From Shewanella halotolerans (GTDB lineage Bacteria > Pseudomonadota > Gammaproteobacteria > Enterobacterales > Shewanellaceae), in the NCBI RefSeq assembly GCF_019457535.1, contig NZ_CP080417.1, positions 3,658,001-3,722,000 on the forward strand: DNA of 64,000 bases, written 5' to 3'. Positions 35,927-43,941 of the stretch are shown in pieces. Numbering within the stretch: position 1 is the first letter of the stretch; the number at the start of each line of letters is the position of its first letter. The notes below the pieces were generated by a model. The model made no database searches. It was not told the DNA's origin and saw only the letters and a program-made list of their open reading frames with translations. The translations under genes and the position numbers were made by a program.

Positions 35927-37141
35927 CTAAAAAAGCCCACCCAGCACGCCGAACAGCATCCCCGCCAGCGCGAAGCCTAGTAACAGCATGAGAATGCTGG
36001 GCCGATAACGCACTTGCCAGGCTAATCCTGTTAACACGAGCAGCGCATCGGGCCAGGCGAGGATGGCACTGGCTATCACAGGCGAGATAAGCGCCGCCAG
36101 CAGCAAGCCTACCACGGCGGCGTTGATTCCCATGATGGCGCCGCGAAATCTCGCCCGCCCCATCAGGCCATGCCAGCTGCGCAGCAAGGAGAGTTGCAGC
36201 AAGAATCCCGGGAGGAAGATGGCAAGCGTTGCCACCAGAGCCCCCAGCAGGGGCGACTCCAGCCATGACTCTGCGCCGAGAAAGGCCGCCAGGGTAAACA
36301 TGGGGCCAGGCACCGCCTGAGCCAGGGCATAACCCGTCAGGAAACGTTCGCTGGTCAGCTGCTGGCCGACACTCGCCTCCAGCAGCGGCAGCACCACATG
36401 ACCGCCACCGAACACCAGGGCACCCGCCTGATAAAACTGGGCAAACAACTGAAACAGGCTATGGCCAGTCCCTAGCCAGAAGAGCGACAGACCAAACAGC
36501 AGGATAAATAGCATAAGCGGCAGCATCTGCGGCCGTAAGCCGCCCTCTCCTCCCTTCGCACCTTGCTGCCCTGTATCCTGCTCAAGACCTTGAAGCGCCG
36601 ATGGTGCCAGCCAGACGGCGCCGATGACAGCGACCAAGATCAACAGGCCTAGCTGGCTGGCCAGGGTGCCGACAAACAGGGTGAACGAGGCGCAGAGCAT
36701 CATAATTAGCCGGGTGGCGCCGCGACGACAGAACTGATTGAACATACTCAGCACGGCATCCGTCACCACCACGACCGCCATCAGCTTGAGGCCGTGGATC
36801 AGTCCCTGAAACCAGCTGGTATCCAGCCAGCTCAGGCTAGCCACCGCCATGAGGTAGAGGAGCAGAAATGAGGGCAAGGTAAAGCCCAGGAAGGCAGCGA
36901 GCGCGCCGGAAAGTCCCGCCTTGTGATGGCCGATAGCGAAACCCACCTGGCTCGAGCCCGGCCCGGGGATCACCTGACTCATGGCGACGATGGCGCCAAA
37001 ACGCTCGGCGTCCAGCCAGCCAAGTTCATCGACGAAGCGCCGCTTGAAATACCCGATATGCGCCGCCGGCCCGCCGAAGCTCATCAGCCCCAGGAGCAGA
37101 AACTGCTTAAATACCTCGCCCAAGTTGTCATCCTCCGTCAA
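35927..37141 (-). CDS. chrA: ChrA-family chromate transporter (two CHR domains)
   Basis: A 404-residue inner-membrane protein made of two homologous CHR halves. The first half shows FLLLGLMSFGGPAAHIGYF and MSQVIPGPGSSQVGFAIG; the second shows GALVFGGGHVVLPLLEA and LAQAVPGPMFTLAAF. This is the long ChrA type, which exports chromate by proton or sulfate-linked exchange. About twelve hydrophobic segments are visible. It converges with the kinase gene and has no metal regulator beside it, so chromate specificity is by family alone. Confidence 0.9.
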   Translation of the reverse strand: MTEDDNLGEVFKQFLLLGLMSFGGPAAHIGYFKRRFVDELGWLDAERFGAIVAMSQVIPGPGSSQVGFAIGHHKAGLSGALAAFLGFTLPSFLLLYLMAVASLSWLDTSWFQGLIHGLKLMAVVVVTDAVLSMFNQFCRRGATRLIMMLCASFTLFVGTLASQLGLLILVAVIGAVWLAPSALQGLEQDTGQQGAKGGEGGLRPQMLPLMLFILLFGLSLFWLGTGHSLFQLFAQFYQAGALVFGGGHVVLPLLEASVGQQLTSERFLTGYALAQAVPGPMFTLAAFLGAESWLESPLLGALVATLAIFLPGFLLQLSLLRSWHGLMGRARFRGAIMGINAAVVGLLLAALISPVIASAILAWPDALLVLTGLAWQVRYRPSILMLLLGFALAGMLFGVLGGLF

Positions 37142-37283
37142 CGCGCGCCCGAGATTTGACCACGCCGCTTAAGCCAGCGTAGCCTTTTGAATAGCATGGC
37201 TATTTAAATTATGACAGACAGATGACAGCCTGATGACAGACTCAAAAAAGAGACTTGAGAGCTAACATTAGCAACTTGGCCGG

Positions 37284-38423
37284 TTACTCGCCGATGCGCT
37301 GCAGCATCACCAGCACCTCGAAATGATCTGTGTGGGGGAACATGTCAAACAACTGTACCTTGGTCACCCGGTAACCTGAGATGCAATGTAGATCTTTGGC
37401 CAGCGTCTTGGGATTACAGCTGGAGTAGAGAATCGCCTTAGGGGCAAACTCACTCAGGGAGTGGCACAGGGCCTCGCCGATACCGCGTCTGGGCGGGTTG
37501 ACTATAATAAGCTCCGGCTTCTCTTGACCGCGGCTGTCGCTGGCGAAGCTGGTCGAGTCCAGCGCGGTGAAGCGCACCTTATCAAGCCCCAGCGTCTCGG
37601 CCGACATCTTGGCGCAGGCGATCGCCTCGGCCTCGATCTCTATGCCGGTGAGGGCCACATCCTTCGAGGCGCAGTGCAGGCCGAAACCGCCGACGCCGCA
37701 GAAGAGATCCCAAATGGATTTAGGCGCCAGCTCACGGATCCACTCCCGCGCGCTCAGGTAGAGTTTGGCCGCCACTTCGGGATGGGTCTGGAAGAAGCTC
37801 TTGGGACGAATGTAGAGGGGCACGCCATTAAATTCCTCCTCCAGCCGGGTCGCCTCGGTGAGGAAGATCTCCTCCTCTCCCTCCAAAATAGCCATATGTA
37901 CGGGCTGCAGATTTACCGACACCACCTTGATCTCTGGGTGCTCGGCTAACAGCCTTGGCAGTTCACGTTCGATACGGGGAATGGCCTGCTCTGAGCGCAG
38001 CACGAAACGCAGCATATACTCGCCGCGTACTTGACTGCGGGTCAGCAGGATAAATTTAAGCTCGCCCTTGGCCTTATCGACCCTATAGGGCGGGATGCCG
38101 GCCTGGCGCACGAACGCCTCTAAACGATGCAGCAACTGCTGCATATCCTGAGGATAGAGGCTGCAATCACACAGGCTTACCGCCTCGCCGCTCGGGCTTA
38201 CCAGCCCCAATATAGGTTGATGGGCGGCGCCCAGCACCACCATCTTGGCCTTGTTACGAAAACCGCTCTCTGGCCCCACCACGGGAGGAAGCCACTGCCC
38301 CACCGGCAGATCTTTCAGTAATGCCTCCAGGGTCGCCGTTTTCGCCGCCAGCTGATCACTCAGGGGCGTCTTGAGATGACGACAGGAAAGACACTGATTA
38401 GCATCGAAATAGGCACACTTCAC
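37284..38423 (-). CDS. rlmC: 23S rRNA (uracil-747-C5)-methyltransferase
   Basis: A 379-residue enzyme that matches E. coli RlmC (RumB) closely along its length. It starts with GTG at 38423. The N-terminal cysteine set (CAYFDANQCLSCRHL and the CDCSLYP segment) binds a 4Fe-4S cluster. Motifs include WDLFCGVGGFGLHCA (SAM site), IVNPPRRGIG and the catalytic-Cys region ILYSSCNPKTLAKD, with DMFPHTDHFEVL at the end. It methylates U747 of 23S rRNA, next to the RluA target U746; rluA is also in this window (53874). It lies 42 bases after the GlpD-like gene in the same direction. Confidence 0.95.
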   Translation of the reverse strand: MKCAYFDANQCLSCRHLKTPLSDQLAAKTATLEALLKDLPVGQWLPPVVGPESGFRNKAKMVVLGAAHQPILGLVSPSGEAVSLCDCSLYPQDMQQLLHRLEAFVRQAGIPPYRVDKAKGELKFILLTRSQVRGEYMLRFVLRSEQAIPRIERELPRLLAEHPEIKVVSVNLQPVHMAILEGEEEIFLTEATRLEEEFNGVPLYIRPKSFFQTHPEVAAKLYLSAREWIRELAPKSIWDLFCGVGGFGLHCASKDVALTGIEIEAEAIACAKMSAETLGLDKVRFTALDSTSFASDSRGQEKPELIIVNPPRRGIGEALCHSLSEFAPKAILYSSCNPKTLAKDLHCISGYRVTKVQLFDMFPHTDHFEVLVMLQRIGE

Positions 38424-38464
38424 GGATGGTTTGCTCGCAGCTTGGCTTAAAAAGGCGCCCTACT

Positions 38465-39706
38465 TTAGCCTTTTTGAGGAGAAAAATCACCTGTCGCCGA
38501 GGGTGACAGGCTTACCAATGATTCATCTACCACGGGCGTGAGGCGCAACTTATCGACATCGGCACGTATCGGCTTGGGCCCGCGGCGACTCTTGACCCAG
38601 GCCAACGCCTCCTTGGCCGTGTGCCTGAAGGTGGTCAGCTTGCCACCATAGACGGTAAGCAGGTTGGGATGAGTATCGCGCGACAGCATAATGGTATCCC
38701 TGGGCAGATCGAACGCCTCGCCGCCCTGCTTGGGCAGCACTCGCACGCCGCAGTATCGCCCTGTGATGCGCCCTTCGTGTGCGCCATCATTCTCACTCAG
38801 AGGGAAATAGTGGCGATAGATCCCCAGCAGATAGGCCTCCTCGGCCGGCGTCACACCCGCCGCGTCCACCGCATCGATTGGGGTCTCTGTGGTGCCTATC
38901 ATTGTCTTACCCTGCCAGGGCATGACAAACACCACCCGCTTATCGAAGATAGACTCCAGGTAGAAGATGCCGCTGGGTGCTGGGATATCCAGCACAAGAT
39001 GGCTCCCCTGCACCAGCTCTACCGGCGAAACCTCCACCTTAGGGATGACCCGCTCGAGAGTCTGATTGACCCAGGGCCCGGTGGCATTGATGACGCAGCG
39101 ACTGCTGAGGCGCCGCGATTCACCCTTATGGCTAAAGCTGACGATGCAGGAGTCTGGCCTGTGCTCTATCTGCTCAAGGCTGATCTGGGTCAGCAGCTCG
39201 GCGCCTAACTGTCTGGCACTCTGGGCCACAGCGCGAGTCAATGCGCCATCGTCGGTCTGGGCGTCCCAGTAACGAAATACGGCGCGCAGCCCCTTGAGCT
39301 TGAGACCGGCCAGCTCACTCCAGCGACTGGCCGGCACAGACTGAAACTGGCCCAGGGGATCCAGCTCGCTGAGCAAGGCATACAAACTCAGCCCCGCCCG
39401 AATGGCCAGGGGACCACGCTGGCTGCCACGGTAGAGGGGAATGTAGAAAGGCACAGGCTTTACCAGCTCGGGCGCCAGTGTCAGCAGCGCCTTGCGCTCA
39501 CTCAGGGATTGGCGCACCAAGCCGAGTTGGCCCGATTCTAAGTAACGCAGGCCGCCATGGATCAACTTACTGGAGTTCGACGAGGTCTTCTCGCCCAGAT
39601 TATCCTTCTCAAGCAGCACCACAGAGTAGCCGGCGGCCTGGGCACACTGGGCGATACCCACCCCGGTTATTCCGCCACCAATCACCACTAAATCCACTGC
39701 TTGCAT
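38465..39706 (-). CDS. Short glycerol-3-phosphate dehydrogenase-like FAD oxidoreductase
   Basis: About 413 residues from the ATG at 39706 (MQAVDLVVIGGGITGVG). The FAD-binding motif is followed by the strong GlpD/GlpA signature TSSNSSKLIHGGLRYLESGQ and a C-terminal YGGKLTTFRHTAKEAL. GlpD enzymes are usually near 500 residues; this one ends just after the DAO domain and lacks the C-terminal alpha-helical domain. There is no remnant downstream, so it is a short family member rather than a frameshifted gene. It probably oxidises glycerol-3-phosphate or a related alcohol and passes electrons to quinone. It is co-directional with an OhrR-like regulator that overlaps its promoter region, and no glycerol kinase or facilitator is nearby. 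Confidence 0.78.
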   Translation of the reverse strand: MQAVDLVVIGGGITGVGIAQCAQAAGYSVVLLEKDNLGEKTSSNSSKLIHGGLRYLESGQLGLVRQSLSERKALLTLAPELVKPVPFYIPLYRGSQRGPLAIRAGLSLYALLSELDPLGQFQSVPASRWSELAGLKLKGLRAVFRYWDAQTDDGALTRAVAQSARQLGAELLTQISLEQIEHRPDSCIVSFSHKGESRRLSSRCVINATGPWVNQTLERVIPKVEVSPVELVQGSHLVLDIPAPSGIFYLESIFDKRVVFVMPWQGKTMIGTTETPIDAVDAAGVTPAEEAYLLGIYRHYFPLSENDGAHEGRITGRYCGVRVLPKQGGEAFDLPRDTIMLSRDTHPNLLTVYGGKLTTFRHTAKEALAWVKSRRGPKPIRADVDKLRLTPVVDESLVSLSPSATGDFSPQKG

Positions 39707-39730
39707 ATCGCATCCTTTCGCCAAATAAAC

Positions 39731-40207
39731 CTATCTATTCTCTCTCTGGCTCGCCGCATCCAGATAGCGGTAGGCCTTGTCACACAGGCGCTTGAGTTCA
39801 ATAAACTCTTCGGGCTCGCCCCCAAGTTTGCAGCGCATCTGCATAGGGATCGACCGGGCCTGCTGCTGCAGCTCACGGCCTGCGTCGGTCAGCTGCAACA
39901 CCCGCACCCGCTCGTCGGCTTCGCTGCGCCCGCGGGTCACCAGGCCTTTGCTTTCCAAGCGTTTTAGCAGAGGCGTCAGGGTGCCCGAGTCCAGGTGCAG
40001 CTGCTCACCCAGGGTCTTGACGCTGATCCCCGGCTCCTGCCACAGCACCAACATCGCCAGATATTGCGAATAGGTCAAGTCCAACGCCTCCAGCAGAGGG
40101 CGGTAGGCACGCACCATGGCATTGGCGGCGCTATAAAGCGAGAAGCAGACCTGGTTTTCGAGGGCCAGGGGATTAGGGTGAGAATCTTGGCTCGTGGATT
40201 GACTCAT
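39731..40207 (-). CDS. ohrR: MarR/OhrR-family peroxide-sensing regulator
   Basis: About 158 residues from the ATG at 40207 (MSQSTSQDSHPNPLALENQ); in-frame starts further up, such as the ATG at 40222, are possible. The N-terminal NQVCFSLYSAANAMVRAYR contains a Cys21 that aligns with the reactive cysteine of OhrR. The MarR winged helix contains SVKTLGEQLHLDSGTLTPLLKRLE and the wing region TRGRSEADERVRVLQLT. OhrR represses organic-hydroperoxide resistance (ohr) genes until its cysteine is oxidised. No ohr gene is in the window; the immediate downstream gene is the short GlpD-like oxidoreductase. Confidence 0.82.
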   Translation of the reverse strand: MSQSTSQDSHPNPLALENQVCFSLYSAANAMVRAYRPLLEALDLTYSQYLAMLVLWQEPGISVKTLGEQLHLDSGTLTPLLKRLESKGLVTRGRSEADERVRVLQLTDAGRELQQQARSIPMQMRCKLGGEPEEFIELKRLCDKAYRYLDAASQRENR

Positions 40208-40529
40208 GAATTGGATCGCCATTATTAAATTGCACACAACTTTTACCAAGTTTACGCCATGCGCAGGCCAAAGTGAAAAATTATCAAAAAAATTTTTTAC
40301 TGCATAGTTAGTCAATAATCTGTCATCTTTACAGAGACTTAATCAAATAATTAAGTAAAACCATCTAGATGCGGCTCGACTGAATCCTGACGCTAGGTTA
40401 AATACTCAAAAAGGCTGAAACTTCCGCCCCTTTCCACCAACAAAGATGGTTGCTTTTCGAGCGATAATCCCCTAAATTCCCCCCACTATTCAGCTCGATA
40501 CACTAAAAAACACAATGGAGGTGTTCACT

Positions 40530-40967
40530 ATGAAGCAATTGCTGCTAGTGATGTTGTCATTACTCTTTGCCGCCCAAGCCAGTGCCGCCTGCCCGCAAAA
40601 CATCAGCTTTGGCGATATTCCTTTTGAGAAAAACAGCTCTTACTTTGATAGCCGATATGCCAAACAGTTGCAGGCGCTGATCGAGAAGACTCAAGCCGAC
40701 AGCGGTTACCTGCTGCTGGAGTTCCCCCTCTATAAGGGCGAGACAGATAAGAAGATCAGAGACTATAACCTCTGGCTCGCCAACCGCCGCATCGAGCGGG
40801 TCAAGACCTTCCTGACCAAGGCCGACTACAACCAGCCTGTGGTCACTAAGCTACTGACGGCCAGCAAGGAAGATACCCGTACCCTGAGCCTTCACTGGTG
40901 CCAGCAGGGCGAGAGCGAAACCACCATCGCCAGCACGGTAGACCCAAGCCGTCACCAGTTAAAGTAA
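40530..40967 (+). CDS. Small exported protein, OmpA-like fold suspected
   Basis: A 145-residue protein from the ATG at 40530, preceded by GGAGG; a longer frame starts at 40515. It has a signal peptide (MKQLLLVMLSLLFAAQASAA) and a small domain with a cysteine pair (C of SAACPQN and C of LHWCQQ). The order of a beta strand, helix (LALIEK-like), LWLANRRIERVKTFL helix and final strand TLSLHW resembles the OmpA C-terminal fold, but the Asp and Arg residues that bind peptidoglycan are not clearly present. Function is unknown. It stands alone. Confidence 0.65.
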   Translation: MKQLLLVMLSLLFAAQASAACPQNISFGDIPFEKNSSYFDSRYAKQLQALIEKTQADSGYLLLEFPLYKGETDKKIRDYNLWLANRRIERVKTFLTKADYNQPVVTKLLTASKEDTRTLSLHWCQQGESETTIASTVDPSRHQLK

Positions 40968-41121
40968 GCGCCTCAAGGGGTATGCTGTAGCCAATAGGCT
41001 GGAGCTAAGTAAGCCCTAGCTAAATAGGTGCTAGTCGGCAGGCCGCCTCCCTCAAAATTGGCGAGGCGGCAGCTTGACGATAGACAAAAATCCGCGCCAG
41101 TTAACACTTCCTGTACATTTC

Positions 41122-41142
41122 AAGATTTGCGTTGCAAATCTT
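41122..41142. promoter_or_regulatory. Perfect 21-bp palindrome (possible operator)
   Basis: AAGATTTGC and GCAAATCTT are perfect inverse complements around a GTT centre. It is AT-rich and not followed by a T run, so it resembles an operator rather than a terminator. The next gene downstream is the thioredoxin-CcdA fusion, but a repeat element sits in between. Confidence 0.45.
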
Positions 41143-41185
41143 AAACATAAACTTAGTCTCCCCCACCACCCGCAGTAAACTGTCC

Positions 41186-41455
41186 CTAGGGTCTGTTGAT
41201 CTTTCCTGTTTGTTTTTGCAGCATTCTGTAGGCCATTTATACAAGACAGAGTCCGTGTAGTGTAGTTATTCTACATGAGCGGGCGATAACGCAGTAGAAA
41301 TGGCCTACACAAGCTGCCCGAAGGGTTCATCTAAACGCGCCTTGCGCTGTGTTGCCTGCTATTTACATAGCATAACTATGCCGCACAGCATGCGCCTTGA
41401 GCAAAACGCGTTTAGATTGAACAAAAATTAAACCTGAAAAATAAACAGGCCCTAG
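41186..41455. mobile_element. MITE-like element with terminal inverted repeats
   Basis: About 270 bases bounded by CTAGGGTCTGTT on the left and AACAGGCCCTAG on the right, an inverted match of 11 of 12 that extends inward to about 33 bases with mismatches. Inside are two nested inverted repeats: TAGGCCATTT/AAATGGCCTA around 41230-41306 and TTCATCTAAACGCG/CGCGTTTAGATTGA around 41328-41420. It codes for nothing. The CTAG flanks could be the target-site duplication, which cannot be told from the TIR itself. It is non-autonomous and no other copy is seen in the window. Confidence 0.7.
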
Positions 41456-41508
41456 AGGATTCACGCCTTTGTCATCGTCTTTTGGCAAGTCAGCCCCGGG
41501 GAGGGATT

Positions 41509-42927
41509 ATGTTTAGAGCCCTGATGTTTTGTTTTCTGTTACTCTCGAGCGCACTACCCAGCTTCGCACAGGCCGAGGAACACACTGCGTCTCAGAATGC
41601 CACCTGGCATTATGTCGACGCCGACGGCCAGCTGAAGATTAAGCTCTATTTCTTCTGGTCTAAGACCTGTCCGCACTGCGCCGAGGCGCACCCCTTCATC
41701 GACAGTCTGCCGGAAAAGTATCCCTGGATAGAGCTGGAGTCACACATGGTGTCTCAGGCCGGGACTCAGGAGAAATGGCAGGCAATCGCCGAGCAGACCA
41801 AGGTTGCCGCTCGCTCCGTGCCCTATATCGCCGCCTGTGAACAGGCGACCGTGGGCTACAGCAGCGAAGCCGTGACGGGGCAATTTATTCTGCAGCAGCT
41901 CAAGGCCTGTTACCGCGCCCTGGGTGGTGTAGTAGCTGACGATGATCAGGCGGCCCAGACAGGCTCAGCAGCCTCAGAGGGCGAGCCACTGTTTGCCACC
42001 TGTAGCGCCAGTAGCGAGCCCGGTACCTGTGACCTGGGGCTGGAAGAAAGCGCACCTGCCGCGCCCGTCACTAAGGTACAACCCATAGAGCTGCCACTGA
42101 TCGGCGTGGTGGCGCCAGAGCAACTCTCCTTGCCAGTGTTAACCGTGGTGCTCGCCGGGGTCGATGCCTTTAACCCCTGCGCCTTCTTCGTGCTGCTGTT
42201 TCTGCTCTCTATCATGGTAAATGCCAAGAGCCGCAGCCGCATGCTGATCGTCGGCGGCATCTTCGTCTTCTTCTCGGGCTTTATCTACTTCCTGTTTATG
42301 ATCGCCTGGCTCAACATCTTCGAACTGTTGGGCGCGGGGAGCGATGGCGGCCTCATCATACTCGGGGCCGGCCTGATGGCCTTGGTCGCTGGTGCCATCA
42401 ACATCAAGGAATACTTCTTCACCAAGGGCGAGGTCAGCCTCTCCATGTCGGCGGAAAACCGCACCGGGCTTATCAAGCGCATGGGTAAACTCACCAGCGC
42501 CAGTAGCATGGCGGCGATGATTGCCGGCACTGTGGTCTTGGCCATATTGGCCAACGCCTATGAGCTGCTGTGCACCGCAGGCTTCCCAATGATCTACACC
42601 AGCGTCTTGTCTATGCATGAGCTGCCGGCATTCGAGCGCTATCTCTACCTGGCCTTCTACAACATAGTCTATGTGATCCCGCTGGCGGCTATCGTGATCG
42701 CCTTCAGCGCCACCCTGGGTAAGCGCAAGCTCACCGAGAAAGAGGGACAGACACTGAAGCTGATGTCGGGGATCATGATGATAGGCCTGGGCGGCATGCT
42801 GGCCCTTGATCCGACCGCGCTGCAAAATGCCGGCCTGGCCATTGGCTTGATCTTCGCCTCCATCAGCCTGACCTTCATCATCAGCATGGGACGTAAGTTG
42901 ATAGAGAGACGCGGCGCCACCAGTTAA
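41509..42927 (+). CDS. Thioredoxin-fold / DsbD-CcdA-like membrane fusion protein
   Basis: A 472-residue protein from the ATG at 41509, which has GGGAGG upstream. A signal peptide (residues 1-23) precedes a thioredoxin-like domain with the redox pair CPHC in SKTCPHCAEAHPFID near residue 54 and an AACEQ segment. A linker containing more cysteines follows, then a membrane domain of about six segments whose DsbD/CcdA-like cysteines are in VDAFNPCAFFVLLFLLS and YELLCTAGFPMIY. The architecture suggests electrons pass from cytosolic thioredoxin through the membrane domain to the periplasmic thioredoxin fold. The substrate is unknown, and the gene is not in a cytochrome-c maturation cluster. Confidence 0.82.
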   Translation: MFRALMFCFLLLSSALPSFAQAEEHTASQNATWHYVDADGQLKIKLYFFWSKTCPHCAEAHPFIDSLPEKYPWIELESHMVSQAGTQEKWQAIAEQTKVAARSVPYIAACEQATVGYSSEAVTGQFILQQLKACYRALGGVVADDDQAAQTGSAASEGEPLFATCSASSEPGTCDLGLEESAPAAPVTKVQPIELPLIGVVAPEQLSLPVLTVVLAGVDAFNPCAFFVLLFLLSIMVNAKSRSRMLIVGGIFVFFSGFIYFLFMIAWLNIFELLGAGSDGGLIILGAGLMALVAGAINIKEYFFTKGEVSLSMSAENRTGLIKRMGKLTSASSMAAMIAGTVVLAILANAYELLCTAGFPMIYTSVLSMHELPAFERYLYLAFYNIVYVIPLAAIVIAFSATLGKRKLTEKEGQTLKLMSGIMMIGLGGMLALDPTALQNAGLAIGLIFASISLTFIISMGRKLIERRGATS

Positions 42928-43048
42928 TTTGGCAAAGGCTAAAGTTTTCCAAAACGCTGCCGATAGCACTATAGTTAACCTAAGCGAATTTTTCGGTTAA
43001 CTATAGTCACAAAGTAAGTAGGCTCTCACCCAGTTTAAGGCGGTAATC

Positions 43049-43246
43049 ATGGCAATAACAGTTGGAACCAGTAATCTACAACCTAATCTAAGCAATGGAA
43101 GCGTTGGGGTTAAAGTTGCACAGCTCGCCAAAGAGCAGCAGCAGGCAGAGGGAGAGATTGCACTACAACTGATTGAAGCAGTTGACTCGGCGCCTAGCGC
43201 TGGGCCTGTGGGAAATAGTGGTCACAACATTAATACCACAGCTTAG
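43049..43246 (+). CDS. Small 65-residue protein, possibly YjfB-type motility family
   Basis: The small protein begins MAITVGTSNLQPNLSNGSVG and ends in NSGHNINTTA. The central AQLAKEQQQAEGEIALQLIE helix and the Gly/Pro-rich tail are like the YjfB putative motility proteins (PF14070), but the resemblance is faint. It has its own terminator 18 bases after the stop, which supports a real gene. No signal or membrane segment is seen. Confidence 0.6.
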   Translation: MAITVGTSNLQPNLSNGSVGVKVAQLAKEQQQAEGEIALQLIEAVDSAPSAGPVGNSGHNINTTA

Positions 43247-43263
43247 ATCAGAGCGAACTTCGC

Positions 43264-43290
43264 AAAGCCCTCATCATGAGGGCTTTTTTT
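43264..43290 (+). terminator. Terminator after the small 65-residue gene
   Basis: AAGCCCTCA / TGAGGGCTT stem with a three-base loop and a run of T residues. Confidence 0.9.
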
Positions 43291-43492
43291 ATGGCCCTTA
43301 TTTGTCGCTGTTTGATGTTGCCTCAGGCTCATCACTCCCCTTGCCTGCCTCAAGGCTTGCCGACATCAGACAAAGTTATTTGGCTAACGCGGTAAAAAAT
43401 ACTAAGCTGAGCCGACCTTGCTATATGCCCAGGCGAGCAAATCTGGCAAAACTGGTTACAGATAGCTAGTCACAAACAGTGGAAGATTAATT

Positions 43493-43912
43493 ATGGAGGA
43501 TAACAAGATGCGAGGAGCCGGCGGCAGTTCCGGAGGAATAGGCCTGTTTTTAGTGGGCTTGGTGATGATGTGTGGTGGTTTCTACCTGCTGCTAAATGCC
43601 ATTTCCGTGACATCAAACTTTAGCCTAGGCTATCGACTCTACAACGTCGGTGGCATGGGGATCACCGGTGGCACCATACTGATCCCACTGATCTTCGGCA
43701 TAGGCATCATCTTCTACAACGCCAGAAACCTGCTGGGTTGGCTCTTGACCCTAGGCTCACTCACGGCGCTTATTTTTGGTGTACTCTCCAGCGTCAGATT
43801 CAACCTCAGGACCATGAGCACCTTCGATCTCTTGGTCATACTGGTGCTGGCAATTGGCGGCCTGGGGCTGTTTTTACGCTCGCTCAAGGCCATAGACGCC
43901 AAATACAGCTAG
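43493..43912 (+). CDS. Small four-helix inner-membrane protein of unknown family
   Basis: A 139-residue protein (an alternative start is M6 at 43508). It has a short Gly-rich N-terminus and four hydrophobic segments: IGLFLVGLVMMCGGFYLLL, ITGGTILIPLIFGIGIIFY, GWLLTLGSLTALIFGVL and LLVILVLAIGGLGLFLRSL. No domain is recognised. It stops 30 bases before the convergent diguanylate cyclase gene ends, and no clear operon partner is present. Confidence 0.7.
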   Translation: MEDNKMRGAGGSSGGIGLFLVGLVMMCGGFYLLLNAISVTSNFSLGYRLYNVGGMGITGGTILIPLIFGIGIIFYNARNLLGWLLTLGSLTALIFGVLSSVRFNLRTMSTFDLLVILVLAIGGLGLFLRSLKAIDAKYS

Positions 43913-43941
43913 CCTTTTATGGGCGCCTTCCAGAGGCGCCG

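Larger units (their letters stand above)
40968..41508. other. Intergenic region with palindromes and a MITE-like element
   Basis: No gene is visible. It holds a GCCGCCTC / GAGGCGGC hairpin (41042-41071) that may end the upstream gene, a perfect 21-bp palindrome AAGATTTGCGTTGCAAATCTT (41122-41142) that looks like a regulator site, and the repeat element at 41186-41455 directly ahead of the thioredoxin-CcdA gene. Confidence 0.6.

Noticed and set aside
38465..39706. The short GlpD-like gene as a frameshift pseudogene
   Set aside because: No remnant of the missing C-terminal domain lies downstream; rlmC starts only 42 bases later.
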